Shown here in pieces: positions 10,575 through 22,263 of a stretch of DNA of 64,000 bases (position 1 is its first letter; each line of letters begins with the position of its first letter). Source of the DNA: Lantana camara (lineage: Eukaryota > Streptophyta > Magnoliopsida > Lamiales > Verbenaceae); the NCBI GenBank assembly GCA_037501455.1, contig CM074862.1, forward strand, positions 62,465,501 to 62,529,500. The letters run 5' to 3'. The position numbers and the translations under genes are program-made. The notes beneath the pieces were generated by a model, which was given only the letters and a program-made list of their open reading frames with translations, was not told where the DNA came from and made no database searches.

Positions 10575-12518
10575 TGTTGGAAAACACGAATGAGAAAGCA
10601 GCGGAATTTAAAAAATTTTCCCAACAAAAGGACCTTGAACTCGCAATCGTGTAACCAAATTCGTAAAGATAGAAAACTTACTTTTCTTTTGTTCTTTCTT
10701 GAAGCGTTTCAAGCCACCCAAGAACGCTCTTCTCGCGGCTTGATCCCCTCTCCTTGGTAAAGCTCGAATCTTCAAACTTCTAACTTAAAGTCTCTAGAGA
10801 AAGTCCACCAACTTGATCACAATCTAACTAGTAAGGATGCTAGTTCTCTAGTTAGTGTTTAGGCTTAACCTAGGGTTTAATTTAATCTTGGAGAAAGGAA
10901 GGTGTTCAACACATGAACCAAGAATTGTCTATTAGCTCCATAAGGAGCTCGAGCTCCCCTATTTATAGGGAGGGGGTGCCGAAATTCCTAGTCCTTCATG
11001 GGCTAGGATTTTGGTCCCTCTCTCCTATTACTTGATCATCAAGTATTTTCCAACTTTGACTTTGAATTCTAATTCAAGTCAACTTCTAAGAGAGCTAAAA
11101 ATATCCAAACTATTTTTGGATAATTTTGTACTTTATTTATTATAAAATAAATAACTTATTTTTATCTAATTAATTAATTCGTAATTAATTAACTAGATTA
11201 TTTTCTCCAAAATTAGACTTTCTTTTTAATTCAAAATTAAACCAAAGTCTATTAAATAATTAACTAATTAATTATTTAATATATATATAATATATATATA
11301 TACACACGTGTGTGACACGTGTCACAGTGACACGTGTCACTCACGTGAGCCACACGTGCGACTTCACACGTGTGGAACCCTCTTGGCCCGATTAACTCGT
11401 TTAATCATTTTAAAGCCTCAACTCATGTAACCAAGTTGTTGTGTGTGACCCTCTAGGTTCTCAATTCAATTAGCAGTCACCCTAATTAATTAATTCACTA
11501 ATTAATTAATCAGTCCACAGATTAAACGACCATAGTCTAGCAACAGGTATTTAACCCCTAGCTGAATTGGAATGTTCGGATTCGACAGAACCTTTAAGTC
11601 ATTGATTCATGTGAGATACAATCCTCCTACTTACTATCTCTCAACCAAGATCTAGGGCAAGGGAATAATCAGAACCCTAATAATCCGGTCTTAAAGCTAA
11701 GTGCATTTCATATCCATTTGATCTCAATCCAAGAAACCCTTTTCTTGATGTCTTGATCTACTGCCTTGGCCAAGGAGTCCATATGGCATATGAATGACTT
11801 ACACAATAAGAGATCACCTTGCATATGCAAGTGTAGGTCCTTTTTTTATTCTCATTCACTTTCATGAATCACTTGTGCAGCCCCAGCATAAGCCTTGAAT
11901 CAGTTGTCTAAGGCGACACCCTTTAAAGCTTATACCAAAGACTACAGAGTTAACTCATAAAGTAACATGGAACCTCAAGTCTAAGGATCAATTAATCACA
12001 TCAATGACTCGTGAGATATTTCCTAATCTGGAAGTTTCCATTTCCTGAAATAGAAACTTCCTTTCCCATTTAGGAATGTTCTCACACGGGGCACCTCAGT
12101 GAACTTACTTATTAAAGCAAGCACCCTCATGTATCACGCACGTATCAACTATACACTTTCCACCTCCATGAAACAAGGTGGTCCTTCTTAAGGGCGTGAT
12201 CCCACAAGCAAGCCTTAGAGGAGTCAGGTTGACACTCCCACTGTCTGTAGGACTCATCGGCTTGGAGTATTTTACTAATCATGACTTATGTGATATAGGG
12301 CTCGTTTCATGACCATTTCACCTAAATGGTAGAGTCCTAAAGTCATCAGGATTAGGGGAGTTCTCATACATGCACAACTAAAGTAAACGCATACCAAACA
12401 AGAGCATATAAAGAAGTGTTGCCTCAATTCGTTATTTCATTCAAAGATTGTCTGTGATTACAATAAGGAAAAGCACAAAGCGGATATACAATCGGCTTTT
12501 AGGGCACTATTCCTAACA
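10575..12518 (-). repeat. 5' LTR of the nested Copia
   Basis: A 1944-bp LTR with a TATA box (TATAAATA on minus) at 10960-10967 and the same G-box cluster as its partner. Transcription would start a little below 10960 and run left through the leader. The near identity to the 3' LTR marks a recent insertion. Confidence 0.93.
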
Positions 12519-12590
12519 TTCATGTCATATTCACTTCGTTGTCGAGCGTCATATGTGGTCATTGAGTCTCATACCTTTTCGTTTGCACAG

Positions 12591-12656
12591 ATTCGGGTTT
12601 GGTGGGAGGCGAAGGCGAGCATTGAGACACTTGTGCCTTTCTTTTGCTTTGTAAAG
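12591..12656 (+). other. Predicted 66-bp mini-exon in Tekay 1 5' LTR
   Basis: A 66-bp stretch between an acceptor (GTTTGCACAG, ending 12590) and a donor (GTAAAG/GTGGGT). An identical arrangement and length occur in the 3' LTR (21037-21102) and in the other Tekay family (55674-55739 and 48237-48302, minus). A third exon would start after GTGCAG at 13400. Splicing is inferred. Confidence 0.45.
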
Positions 12657-13825
12657 GTGGGTTTTTCTTCTACTAGTTAAAACAACCCTATATATCCCTT
12701 ATGTGCAAAGTTTTAAGCCAAAATAGTATATTTATATATATCGAGTCATTTTGGGTAAATGATTTCAAACGTATGACCCCGTTTATTTATGAAACCCTAC
12801 CTTATGTTTTGGCGAGACATGTTTATGATTGCACGGGCCTCGGGACTTAGTATATGTGGCTAACCGAGGAAGCAAGGGCTGACGGGGATCCCATATACTA
12901 GTTCCAACCAATTACGGTGAAACGGACTTCGTCAAGGAGTTTTTGACGAGGAAACGCTAACCGGGCTTTGAGGACTCATGAACCTCATAGCCACATTGAT
13001 ATGATTAGGTGGTCGAGCCTTGCAAACTGGTCCACCACCCGGAGGAAGAAGGAGTATATGAATGATTATGATCATGTTATTTATGAGCACAAAAGATATA
13101 TGTATGATAATGAATGTTTGAATAATTGATTATGATTACACGAGGAGTAGGTTGGAGATTGTGCACGCCCACTCGCCGGGCCATAAACCCTTATGATCAA
13201 TTATGAATGAATATGAACGTCGTAATCCCGTTGATGTTTTCTTTTGTTTTAACCACTTCGTAAATTCTTATCAAACTTCACACGGGATTAGGGCTTGCAT
13301 GTATGTGTTTAATTTATGCGATATTATATCTTATGCCCCATTTTATACCCACCAGTCTCTTTTAGACTGAACCCGGTTGTTTTCAGTTGTTTTGTGCAGG
13401 TATAGGAGTGCTAGGCGGGAATACAAGTCGTCTAGGTCTTGCATTAATGTTTAGCACTTCTTTTCAGTCTCATATGTTCATACTCTTATTGCTATCTTGT
13501 ATTTGATCATAGTATAGCTTGGAGCATCATGTTTTGTAGGCCGTGAGTGCCGTTGAATATTTGAATGTTTTTGTATATCGATTTTTGGAGCTTGGTGGCT
13601 CACTGTATATATGCTATGTCGTTCTTGCTTCCGCGTTTTATTTTAACTCTGATTTTATGTTATCTTGAGTTGAATGGTTTAAGGGTTAGTCCCGCCTAGC
13701 ATAGCGTGTGTGTTGTGTCCCCGTTCGCCGTGGATTTGGCACGTGTATGGACTTCCATTTCATATACGGGTCGGGTCCCAGTGCGGGGGATGTGGTACCT
13801 TGCGCTCGGGTGTTACATCCTTAAG

Positions 13826-13838
13826 TGGTATCAGAGCC
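13826..13838 (+). other. Primer-binding site of Tekay 1
   Basis: TGGTATCAGAGCC starts 9 bases after the 5' LTR end and matches the common plant initiator-Met tRNA primer site. The stretch from here to the gag ATG at 14032 is a short leader without other features. Confidence 0.9.
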
Positions 13839-14031
13839 TAGGGTTGTAAAACCCGGGCTCTAGTGTCGTGTTGAGTCAGTTAGGTCGTTCAGCTTTAGGA
13901 ACAACTTGTCAATGTGTTGCATATGCATTGTTTACGTGCTTGTGTGCTTTAAATTTTGAATTTTGATCGAATTAATTGCACTTGCATGCATAGACTAAAA
14001 ATAGCATGCATCTCAGTATTTCTTGAACAGG

Positions 14032-14549
14032 ATGCCTCCACGTAGACACCGTGAGAGATCTCCAGGACACCACCGTCATCGTGATCGATCCCCTACGCCT
14101 CCACCCCAACCACAAGCACCACCGATGGACATGGGGAATTTTATGGAAGCAGTTTTTAACTATGTCGAGCATAGGAGGGCTCAAGCTCCCCCACCACAAC
14201 AAGCTCCTCCACTAAACCATAATAATAGAGATTCTCATGGGGTGTTTCTGAGCTACAACCCCCCCTCGGTTTTCTGGTTCTATTGATGATGCGGTCTCAG
14301 AGGGTTGGTTGATTCGATTGGAGAGGATATTTGGAGTCCGACAGTTTACTACGCAAGAGAAGGCTCAATTTGCTATATTCCAACTTGATGGAGATGCGTA
14401 TGAATGGTGGGAACGAACAAGGGAGAAACTTGAAGTGGATGAAGAGGAAGTGACTTGGGAGGTTTTCAAGAGAGAATTCCGGGAATGCTTTGTACCGGAA
14501 GTGGTAAGAGAGAGGAAGGAGCAATAAACTAAAGCAAGGTGCTCGTACG
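14032..14549 (+). pseudogene. Tekay 1 Gag, N-terminal part
   Basis: Starts at the ATG at 14032 (MPPRRHRERSP). A basic, Arg/His/Pro-rich N-terminus is followed by a helical region (MGNFMEAVFNYVEHRR). A frameshift near 14280 moves the reading to another frame, where the capsid-like part continues (GWLIRLERIFGVRQF, DGDAYEWWERTREKLE, WEVFKREFRECFVPE). A second shift near 14525 leads into the next segment at 14550. This is the standard retrotransposon Gag fold; it would build the particle. The piece is clearly decayed. Confidence 0.85.
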
Positions 14550-16007
14550 GTGACTCAATACCTCGCCGTATTTAATAGACTTGGGAAATATGCTCCTCAT
14601 GTCACCCGGGATGAGAAGAGAAAGTCGAGAAAATTTATTGCAGGGTTAAGACAGGACTTGAGACACGGTCAGGCGGGTCACAACTTCGAGTCATTTGCCG
14701 ACACCGTGCAAAGAGCCTTGGCTCAAGAGGAGGAATTCAAAAAGAAGGATCCGGTTTTTAGAGCTCCAATGGGAAGAGGTTCCGGATCGAATTCGGGAAA
14801 GAGGCCGATGATTCAAGCTACTCCCCCTCCCAAGGGTCCGTTCAAGAAGCCAAGGATGGGAGGACCAACTCCACCGGTTCTAAAAGCCTTGCCTACACCA
14901 ACGAAAGATCGACAAGGTCCGAGCGAGGCGAGATTGGCTCAAGCTCCTTGTACACATTGTGGAGGACCAACTCACAATTTCTATAATTGTCGGAGAAGGT
15001 TGAATTTGTGTCTCATATGCGGGAAGGGTGACAATATGGCGGATACTTGTCCCGACAAGGACCCCGGATTTCAAAGACGAGTTCAAAGGCCAATGATCCC
15101 GGCTCGTGCTTACGCCCTCGAGGGTGAGGAGCAAGATGCAGAGATCGATCCCACAGCTGTGGTAGAAGGTGCCCTATGCATACATAACATGAACATTCAT
15201 GCACTCTTTGATCTGGGTGCCACGCATTCCTTTATTTCTTGTGACTTAGTTGCTACTCTGTGCTTGCCTGTTATTTGTCTTTCTTCTTGTTATTTGGTGA
15301 GTTCGCCACATGGTGGTAGTCTTCAGACAGATCAGTTGGTTCGGGAGTGTTCAGTTCTGATTGAAGGGAAAGAATTTCCGGCTGATTTAATTGTTATGCC
15401 TATGAAGAGGTACGGAGTTATCTTGGGTATGGACTGGTTGTCCAGGCACCGGGCCAATGTTGATTGTTTTGCGAAGAAAGTGATTTTGGGTAATGAATTG
15501 GTAATTGGTAGTGGATCAAGAACAGTATCTCTCTTGTCTTATATGGAAGCTCACAAGTTGATGAGAGAAGGAGCAACGGGATTTATTGCTTACCTTCTTA
15601 ATAGGCCGAAAGATCAAGTTAAGTTGGAGGATACCGCGGTTGTTAAGGATTTTTCCGATGTGTTTCCAAAAATTTTGAGTTCTTTACCACCAGACCGTGA
15701 GATCGAATTTGTTATTGACTTACATCCAGGATCCATACCGTATTCTAAGACTCCGTATCGGTTGGCACCGGCCGAATTGAAAGAGTTAAAGATTCAATTA
15801 GAGGAATTGCTCAAAGTTGGATATATACGGCCAAGTTCGTCACCTTGGGGTGCTCCGGTTCTCTTTGTTAAGAAAAAGGATGGAACCTTAAGAATGTGTA
15901 TAGATTACCGGGAGCTTAATCGGATGACTGTAAAGAATAAGTATCCTTTGCCCCATATTGAGGATTTATTCGACATGTTACAAGGTTCGGGGTATACTCA
16001 AAATTGA
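14550..16007 (+). pseudogene. Tekay 1 Gag C-terminus, protease and N-terminal RT
   Basis: A 485-codon open stretch. It begins in the Gag capsid region ([17 protein letters not shown]). A zinc knuckle [14 protein letters not shown] follows, then a second, [14 protein letters not shown], in which the usual His is Asn. The protease region has [10 protein letters not shown], where the expected DSG/DTG triad is DLG, so catalysis is doubtful. RT follows with [21 protein letters not shown] and [19 protein letters not shown]. The frame is lost just after LFDMLQGSG near 15990. In the intact polyprotein this would join Gag to Pol without a break. Confidence 0.9.
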
Positions 16008-16537
16008 ACTTGAGACAAGGATACTATTAATTGAAGATCCGGGATGAGGACATTCCAAAGACGGGATTTAACCCCCGGTATGGACACTACGAGTTCGTAG
16101 TGATGCCTTTTGGATTGACTAATGCTCCGACTGCTTTTATTGATATGATGCATCGAATTTTCCGGCCCTATTTGGATAAGTTTGTGGTAATATTCATCGA
16201 TGATATTCTGGTTTATTCGAGAACTCCGGAGGATCATGCCAGGCACCTCAGAATTGTGTTGGACACCTTAAGGGAACATCGGTTGTATGCTAAGTTTAGC
16301 AAATGCGAGTTCTGGATTGATCGGGTAGCATTTTTGGGCCATATTATCTCAAGGAAATGTTTGAAGGTAGACCCTTCTAAGATTGAGACGGTTATTCAAT
16401 GGCAAAGCCCGAAAAATGCTTCAGAAGTAAGGAGTTTCTTGGGTTTGGCAGGCTACTATCGAAGATTTGTTCAGGATTTCTCAAAGATTGCGGCTCCTTT
16501 AACCCGATTGACTAAGAAGGCGATTAAGTTTGAGTAG
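16008..16537 (+). pseudogene. Tekay 1 RT, palm and thumb
   Basis: Continues RT in another frame after the shift near 16007. It shows [37 protein letters not shown], the catalytic [13 protein letters not shown] (F-I-D-D form of the YxDD box), [13 protein letters not shown] and the connection [17 protein letters not shown]. It ends at a TAG (16535-16537); the sequence just after it (DEACEASFQLLKEKL) continues in frame, so this is a point nonsense change rather than a real end. Confidence 0.9.
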
Positions 16538-18532
16538 GATGAGGCATGTGAGGCTAGCTTTCAACTTTTAAAGGAAAAGTTGACCACCGGTCCTGTATTA
16601 GCACTCCCCGAAGGTACAGAAGGATATATAGTTTATACGGACGCCTCAAAGGAAGGTTTGGGATGTGTGTTGATGCAGAATGGAAGGGTAATCGCCTATG
16701 CCTCAAGGAAATTAAAAGAGCATGAACAGAACTACCCCACTCACGATTTGGAGTTAGCGGCAGTGATCTTTGCTTTGGGTAAGTGGAGACACTATCTTTA
16801 TGGAACTTCGTTTGAGGTCTTTTCCGATCACAAGAGTCTCCAATACTTATTCTCACAAAAGGAATTAAACAAGAGACAACGGCGTTGGACGAAACTTTTG
16901 GCGGATTATGAGTGTACAATCCGATACCATCCCGGCAAAGCCAATTTAGTCGCGGATGCACTTAGTAGGAAAGCTAGTGTGTCCAATGTGAAAGTGGAAA
17001 TTGGAGATGAGAATGAGTTGTTCAAGCTGAGGGCTAGTATTCGGGATATTACGGTTCAACCAGATCTTAAACAGAGATTATTTGATGCTCAGAGGATTGA
17101 TCCCGAAGTTCAAAAATTAGCTGAGAAAGCTCGAGCTGATTCAGAGTGTCTGTTTGGGTTTGATGATACGGGACTTCTAAGATTCAAGAATAGAGTTGTT
17201 GTCCCGGAAGAGTTAAAAAGGATTATTCTTGAGGAAGCCCATCGGTCAGGGTATTCGATACATCCCAGAGGGAACAAAATGTATAAGGATCTTAAGCAAT
17301 CCTATTGGTGGAATGGATTGAAACGGGATGTTATCAACTTCGTGAAACAGTGTATGACTTGTCAAGTGGTAAAGGCAGAACATCAAAAGCCATCGGGGCT
17401 ACTTCAACCATTGCCTATCCCGGAATGGAAATGGGAACAAATAGCCATGGATTTTATTTCGGGATTACCAAGAGTGAGAGGAGGTTTCGATGGAATTTGG
17501 GTTATAGTGGACAGATTGACAAAATCAGCTCATTTTCTTGCTATCAGAATGTCCGATAAAGTGAGTAAGTTGGCTAAGATATACAATGATGAGATTGTCT
17601 GGCTTCATGGTGTACCTGTTAGTATTGTCTCGGATCGGGATCCCAGATTTACTTCAAGGTTATGGCAAGAATTACAGAAGTGTTTGGGAACAAGGCTTCA
17701 ATTCAGCATAGCTTTCCATCCTCAGACCGACGGACAATCAGAAAGGTTGATTAAGTATCTGGAGGACCTGTTGAGAGCATGTGCATTGGACTTTCAAAGT
17801 TTATGGAATGAACAGTTGCCGTTAATCGAGCTTGCTTACAACAATAGCTATCAAGCCTCGATTGAAATGGCCCCTTATGAAGCTCTTTACGGACGTAAAT
17901 GTCGATCACCGTTGTTTTTTGACTTGGAGGAATGGAATTGGACCAAGCAAGAAGGGATTAAAAGAGGGGAAAAGAAGGAAAACCCCTCTAAGGCTGTACA
18001 AGAGGCTATTGACAAGGTCCAGATAATTAGACAACGGATGAAGGCCGCTCAGGATCGACAAAAGAGTTATGCAGATCTTCGGAGAAAGAATTTGGAGTTT
18101 GAGATTGGAGATAGGGTTTTCTTAAAGGCTTCCCCACGAAAAGGGTTCTCAAGGATTGGACGAGGAGGAAAATTAAACCCTCGGTATATGGGACCATATG
18201 AGATTCTAGAGAGAATAGGGGATACGGCTTATCGATTGGACTTGCCTCCGAGTTTGACTGGAATTCATAACGTGTTTCATGTTTCACAGCTCCGAAAGTA
18301 TTATCGAGACGAGTCCGAGGTTCTACCGGTTGAAGAAGTGGAATTAGAACCGGATCTCACCTTCGTTCAAAAGCCGATTAAGATATTGGATCGAAAATTT
18401 CAGGAACTTCGAAATCGGCGTATTCCACTAGTCAAGGTTCTTTGGAGAAGTGATAAAACCGAAGAGGCTACGTGGGAGACGGAGGATAAGATGAAAAGAT
18501 TTCACCCCGAATTGTTTCCGAGCGAGCAATGA
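16538..18532 (+). pseudogene. Tekay 1 RNase H, integrase and chromodomain
   Basis: About 660 codons, the best-preserved part of the element. RNase [35 protein letters not shown] and FSDHKSLQYLF. Integrase: a zinc-binding HxnH...CMTC region (about 17240-17360), then AMDFISGLP, VSDRDPRFTSRLWQ and FHPQTDGQSERL holding the three catalytic acidic residues. At the C-terminus PIKILDRKFQELRNRRIP and KVLWRSDKTEEATWE form a chromodomain, the mark of chromoviruses, thought to guide insertion by binding modified histones. It ends with TGA after FHPELFPSEQ. Stops upstream prevent it being made from the full polyprotein. Confidence 0.92.
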
Positions 18533-18550
18533 ATCCGAGGACGGATTCTT

Positions 18551-18565
18551 TTAAGGGGGAGAGAT
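18551..18565 (+). other. Polypurine tract of Tekay 1
   Basis: TTAAGGGGGAGAGAT lies directly before the 3' LTR and fits the plus-strand priming site. Confidence 0.85.
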
Positions 18566-20550
18566 TGTAACGCCCCGACTTTTTGGATGTAAAGGTATGA
18601 CGTATGTGTTTACCAATTTGCGCGAATTAATTGTTCTTACGTGTTTTATATTTAATTTTATTATAATTGTTATTATTTTATTTTATTATATTATATTTTA
18701 TTTTAATTTATTATTATTTTAATTACATTTCGTAATATAAGTATATATATGTAAATGTTTATTTATTTTATTATTAATTTAGTGATTATGTTAATTAAGT
18801 GTTATGTTAATTAATCATGTTTTAATTAATTAATTACGTGACTTAATTTCATTTATTCAATATTAGATTTAATTCATTTATTTAAATTTATTTTGCATGG
18901 AACTTATATTATATACATGAATTGCATGAAATGTGCATGTTATTCATTTTGTGCATTGTTCTTATATGAAATGATATCGAATTGCCACGAATTTGTATTA
19001 TGTCGTAAATATATGTGTTAAGAACTTGCCTTTATGCTCGGTTTATGTTTTCGAATTCATTTGATATGTTAACGAACTTAATTTGAATCGAGGAACCAAA
19101 TTGGGGGCTAACGAGCAGTAGCGTACCCTTGGTTCCGAATTTAATATCTTGAGCTCGGGAAATCGGATTCGAGTTCCGTCAACTCCGCTGAACTCGTAAC
19201 AAAAATTTGAGTTTAGTAAACTTAGCCTTATATTTTTCCTAAGTCATTTGAACCTCCGAAATTTAACCGAAAAACTAAACAGAGACTAATCTGACCTTGT
19301 TGTACAAAATTAGCCATATCTTATCCAAAATTTAACCAAATTAACCATGGTTTGATTCTTTAGAACCCTAACTCAACCACCTATCCTAACATATCATGCC
19401 CTAACCAAACTAATCCTCACACAATCCCCAAACATCAGCCAAAGTTACTGCCTTTCAGTCCAGTCCCGTAACCCTTCCTTCCTTAGAGATTTTGGAGCTC
19501 AAATCTCATCCAAACTTCATCCAATCAACAAGGTAAGTTTAGGATTGAAATATATGTTTATTTCTGTTCATTTCCATCCTTTCATTCATGATTTTGAGCA
19601 TGGATTCGAGAATTTCTGGGCTTTTTCCGAAAATGGAGAATTTTGGGCATTTTCTTGATCTCATTCGATTCTTGTTGGTTTTGATTGATTCCAAGCTTGT
19701 GAATGATTATTTTGACATCCTCATATCATTTATGGTCATTGATTTCATGATGGTTGAGATATTTATGAGTTATCATTTTGACACTTTGAGAAAAATTTTC
19801 ATGAATGTCACGTATGCTTCCATTTCTGGGTTGAGCTTGTTTAGAACTGATTTATGTGTTGAATTTATGATGGTTTGCTGCACATTTGATGACCTTGATG
19901 ATCTGAACTTGTTGGGATTATTGGAGATCGTTCATACCCTGTTTTTCACGATTGACTGTCCTGTTTTTCAAGCTGATATGTTGCTGTCAAACTGCTGTAA
20001 TTCCTTCTTCTTTTGCGGTCAGCTTTCATGGCTTCTTGGTGTGTGTTCTTGTTGAGTTTCTTGCAGCTTTTCTTGCTCAGTTTTGTTGCTTATGTTGCCT
20101 GCATTTCATGCTGGAATAGCTGCCTTTTCTGCGCGATTTTGCTGTCTGAAAGTAGGGGTGTTTCTGGTTCGTGACACGGGTGTGTCGTTTCTGTTCATTT
20201 CAACGAGGAACGGGGGTGCAGTCTTGGCCTGGAATTGCTGTACCGAGACACGGGGGTGTCTCGGTCTGGGTTTGGGAGGTGACACGGGGGTGTCACCCCG
20301 TTTCTTCTGAGCTTTGTCTGCGTCTTCTTCTTCCCTGTTTGTTGTGTGTTTGCTGCTGCATATATGTATACATTTCTGTGCAGTGTGTGTGTTGCATGCA
20401 TGGCTATGAGTTGTGAGTTGTGCATGCATTGCTTGTGTATATTATGTATAATATGTATATGTTTGTGTGTGTGCGTGCATGCATGGGTATATATATATAT
20501 ATGTATTTAGTATATAGTAAATGCATGCATGGGTGTGTTTATGTGTGTAC

Positions 20551-20584
<34 letters not shown>

Positions 20585-22263
20585 TATACATATGTTATTA
20601 TATGATTATATATATGTTATTATATGATTATATATATTTATTATATTATATATATTTATTATATATTTTAAATATTATTTGATTTAATTCAATTTTTTAA
20701 ATTAATTGATTTCTATTTCGCGTATTTAAATTACCGACTATTGATTGAACATTCTATTTATTTTATTCCTAATTGTGAATATGAATATTACTTGCTATGA
20801 TTATTAAATGGAATTTTAGATTAATTGATATGCATTATGAATGTTATGAATTTATGAATTTATGAAATTGAATGAAATATATGAACGAATGATTTGATTA
20901 TATGTTTTAAATTTCTTAATAGTGCACATGAACATTTTATTGATATAACACGATCATTTATGCATTCATGTCATATTCACTTCATTGCCAAGCGTCATAT
21001 GTGGTCATTGAGTCTCATACCTTTTCTTTTGCACAGATTCGGGTTTGGTCGGAGACGAGGGTGAGCATTGAGACACTTGTGCCTTTCTTTTGCTTTGTAA
21101 AGGTGGGTTTTTCTTCTACTAGTTAAAACAACCCTATATATCCCTTATGTGCAAAGTTTTAAGCCAAAATAGTATATTTATATATATCGAGTCATTTTGG
21201 GTAGATGATTTCAAACGTATGACCCCTTTTATTTATGAAACCCTACCTTATGTTTTGGCGAGACATGTTTATGATTGCACGGGCCCCGGGACTTAGTATA
21301 TGTGGCTAACCGAGGAAACAAGGGCTGACGGGGATCCCATATACTAGTTCCAACCAATTACGGCGAAACGGACTTCGTCAAGGGGTTTTTGACGAGGAAA
21401 CGCTAACCGGGCTTTGAGGACTCATGAACCTCATAGCCACATTGATATGATTAGGTGGTCGAGCCTTGCAAACTGGTCCACCACCCGGAGGAAGAAGGAT
21501 TATATGAATGATTATGATCATGTTATTTATGAGCACAAAAGATATATGTATGATAATGAATGTCTGAATAATTGATTATGATTACACGAGGAGTAGGTTG
21601 GAGATTGTGCACGCCCACTCGCCGGGCCATAAACCCTTATGATCAATTATGAATGAATATGAACGTCGTAATCCCGTTGATGTTTTCTTTTATTTTAACC
21701 ACTGGGTAAATTCTTATCAAACTTCACACGGGATTACGGCTTGCATGTATGTGTTTAATTTATGCGATATTATATCTTATACCCCATTTTATACCCACCA
21801 GTCTCTTTTAGACTGAACCCGGTTGTTTTCAGTTGTTTTGTGCAGGTATAGGAGTGCTAGGCGGGAATACAAGTCGTCTAGGTCTTGCATTTATGTTTAG
21901 CACTTCTTTTCAGTCTCATATGTTCATACTCTTATTGCTATCTTGTATTTGATCATAGTATAGCTTGGAGCGTCATGTTTTGTAGGCCGTGAGTGCCGTT
22001 GAATATTTGAATGTTTTTGTATATCGATTTTTGGAGCTTGGTGGCTCACTGTATATATGCTATGTCGTTCTTGCTTCCGCGTTTTATTTTAACTCTGATT
22101 TTATGTTATCTTGAGTTGAATGGTTTAAGGGTTAGTCCCACCTAGCATAGCGTGTGTGTTGTGTCCCCGTTCGCCGTGGATTTGGCACGTGTATGGACTT
22201 CCGTTTCATATACGGGTCAGGTCCCGGTGCGGGGGATGTGGTACCTTACGCTCGGGTGCTACA
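18566..22263 (+). repeat. 3' LTR of Tekay 1
   Basis: A 3698-bp uninterrupted LTR, from TGTAACGCCCC to GGTGCTACA. It shows the Copia-free state of the site that is occupied in the 5' copy (near 20960). It repeats the donor (19532/19533), palindromes (about 20170-20297), TA-rich stretch (20440-20670), mini-exon (21037-21102) and acceptor (21845/21846). TSD tccat follows at 22264. Confidence 0.93.

Larger units (their letters stand above)
2475..12518 (-). mobile_element. Ty1/Copia retrotransposon (Angela/BARE-like), nested in Tekay 1 LTR
   Basis: Full-length element on the minus strand with LTRs at 10575-12518 (5') and 2475-4419 (3'), TSD ttcat at 2470-2474 and 12519-12523. The uninterrupted site is visible in the sister LTR near 20960. 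The internal order on the minus strand is Met-type primer site, a long leader of about 2.2 kb, gag, protease, integrase, RT/RNase H and a purine tract. Integrase before RT defines Copia; the long LTR plus long leader fits the Angela/BARE group. I counted about 18 differences between the 1.94-kb LTRs (roughly 99% identity), so it is recent. Despite that, it carries at least three stop codons and a gag frameshift. Confidence 0.93.
107..13817 (+). repeat. 5' LTR of Tekay 1, split by Copia
   Basis: The two parts, 107-2474 and 12524-13817, add up to about 3.66 kb and match 18566-22263 along their length. The LTR starts TGTAACGCCCC and ends GGGTGTTACA, just before the primer-binding site. It contains AT-rich microsatellite-like stretches (TA and TG repeats, 1970-2180), a palindrome cluster (1703-1830) and a predicted intron-exon structure with donor after 1073, mini-exon 12591-12656 and acceptor before 13400. 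No protein-coding gene is credible here. Confidence 0.9.
107..22263 (+). mobile_element. Tekay/Del-type Ty3 chromovirus 1, with nested Copia
   Basis: A complete LTR retrotransposon on the plus strand. It starts TGTAACGCC and ends GCTACA, with TSD tccat on both sides. Its order is 5' LTR (107-13817, interrupted by a 10-kb Copia element), initiator-Met-type primer site (13826), gag, protease, RT, RNase H, integrase and chromodomain (14032-18532), purine tract (18551-18565), and 3' LTR (18566-22263). The LTR of about 3.7 kb and the C-terminal chromodomain point to the Tekay/Del lineage. The coding region has frameshifts near 14280, 14525 and 16007 and a TAG at 16535, so it cannot make the full polyprotein. 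The LTRs differ by a few percent in the parts I compared, so it is older than the Copia inside it. Confidence 0.9.
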
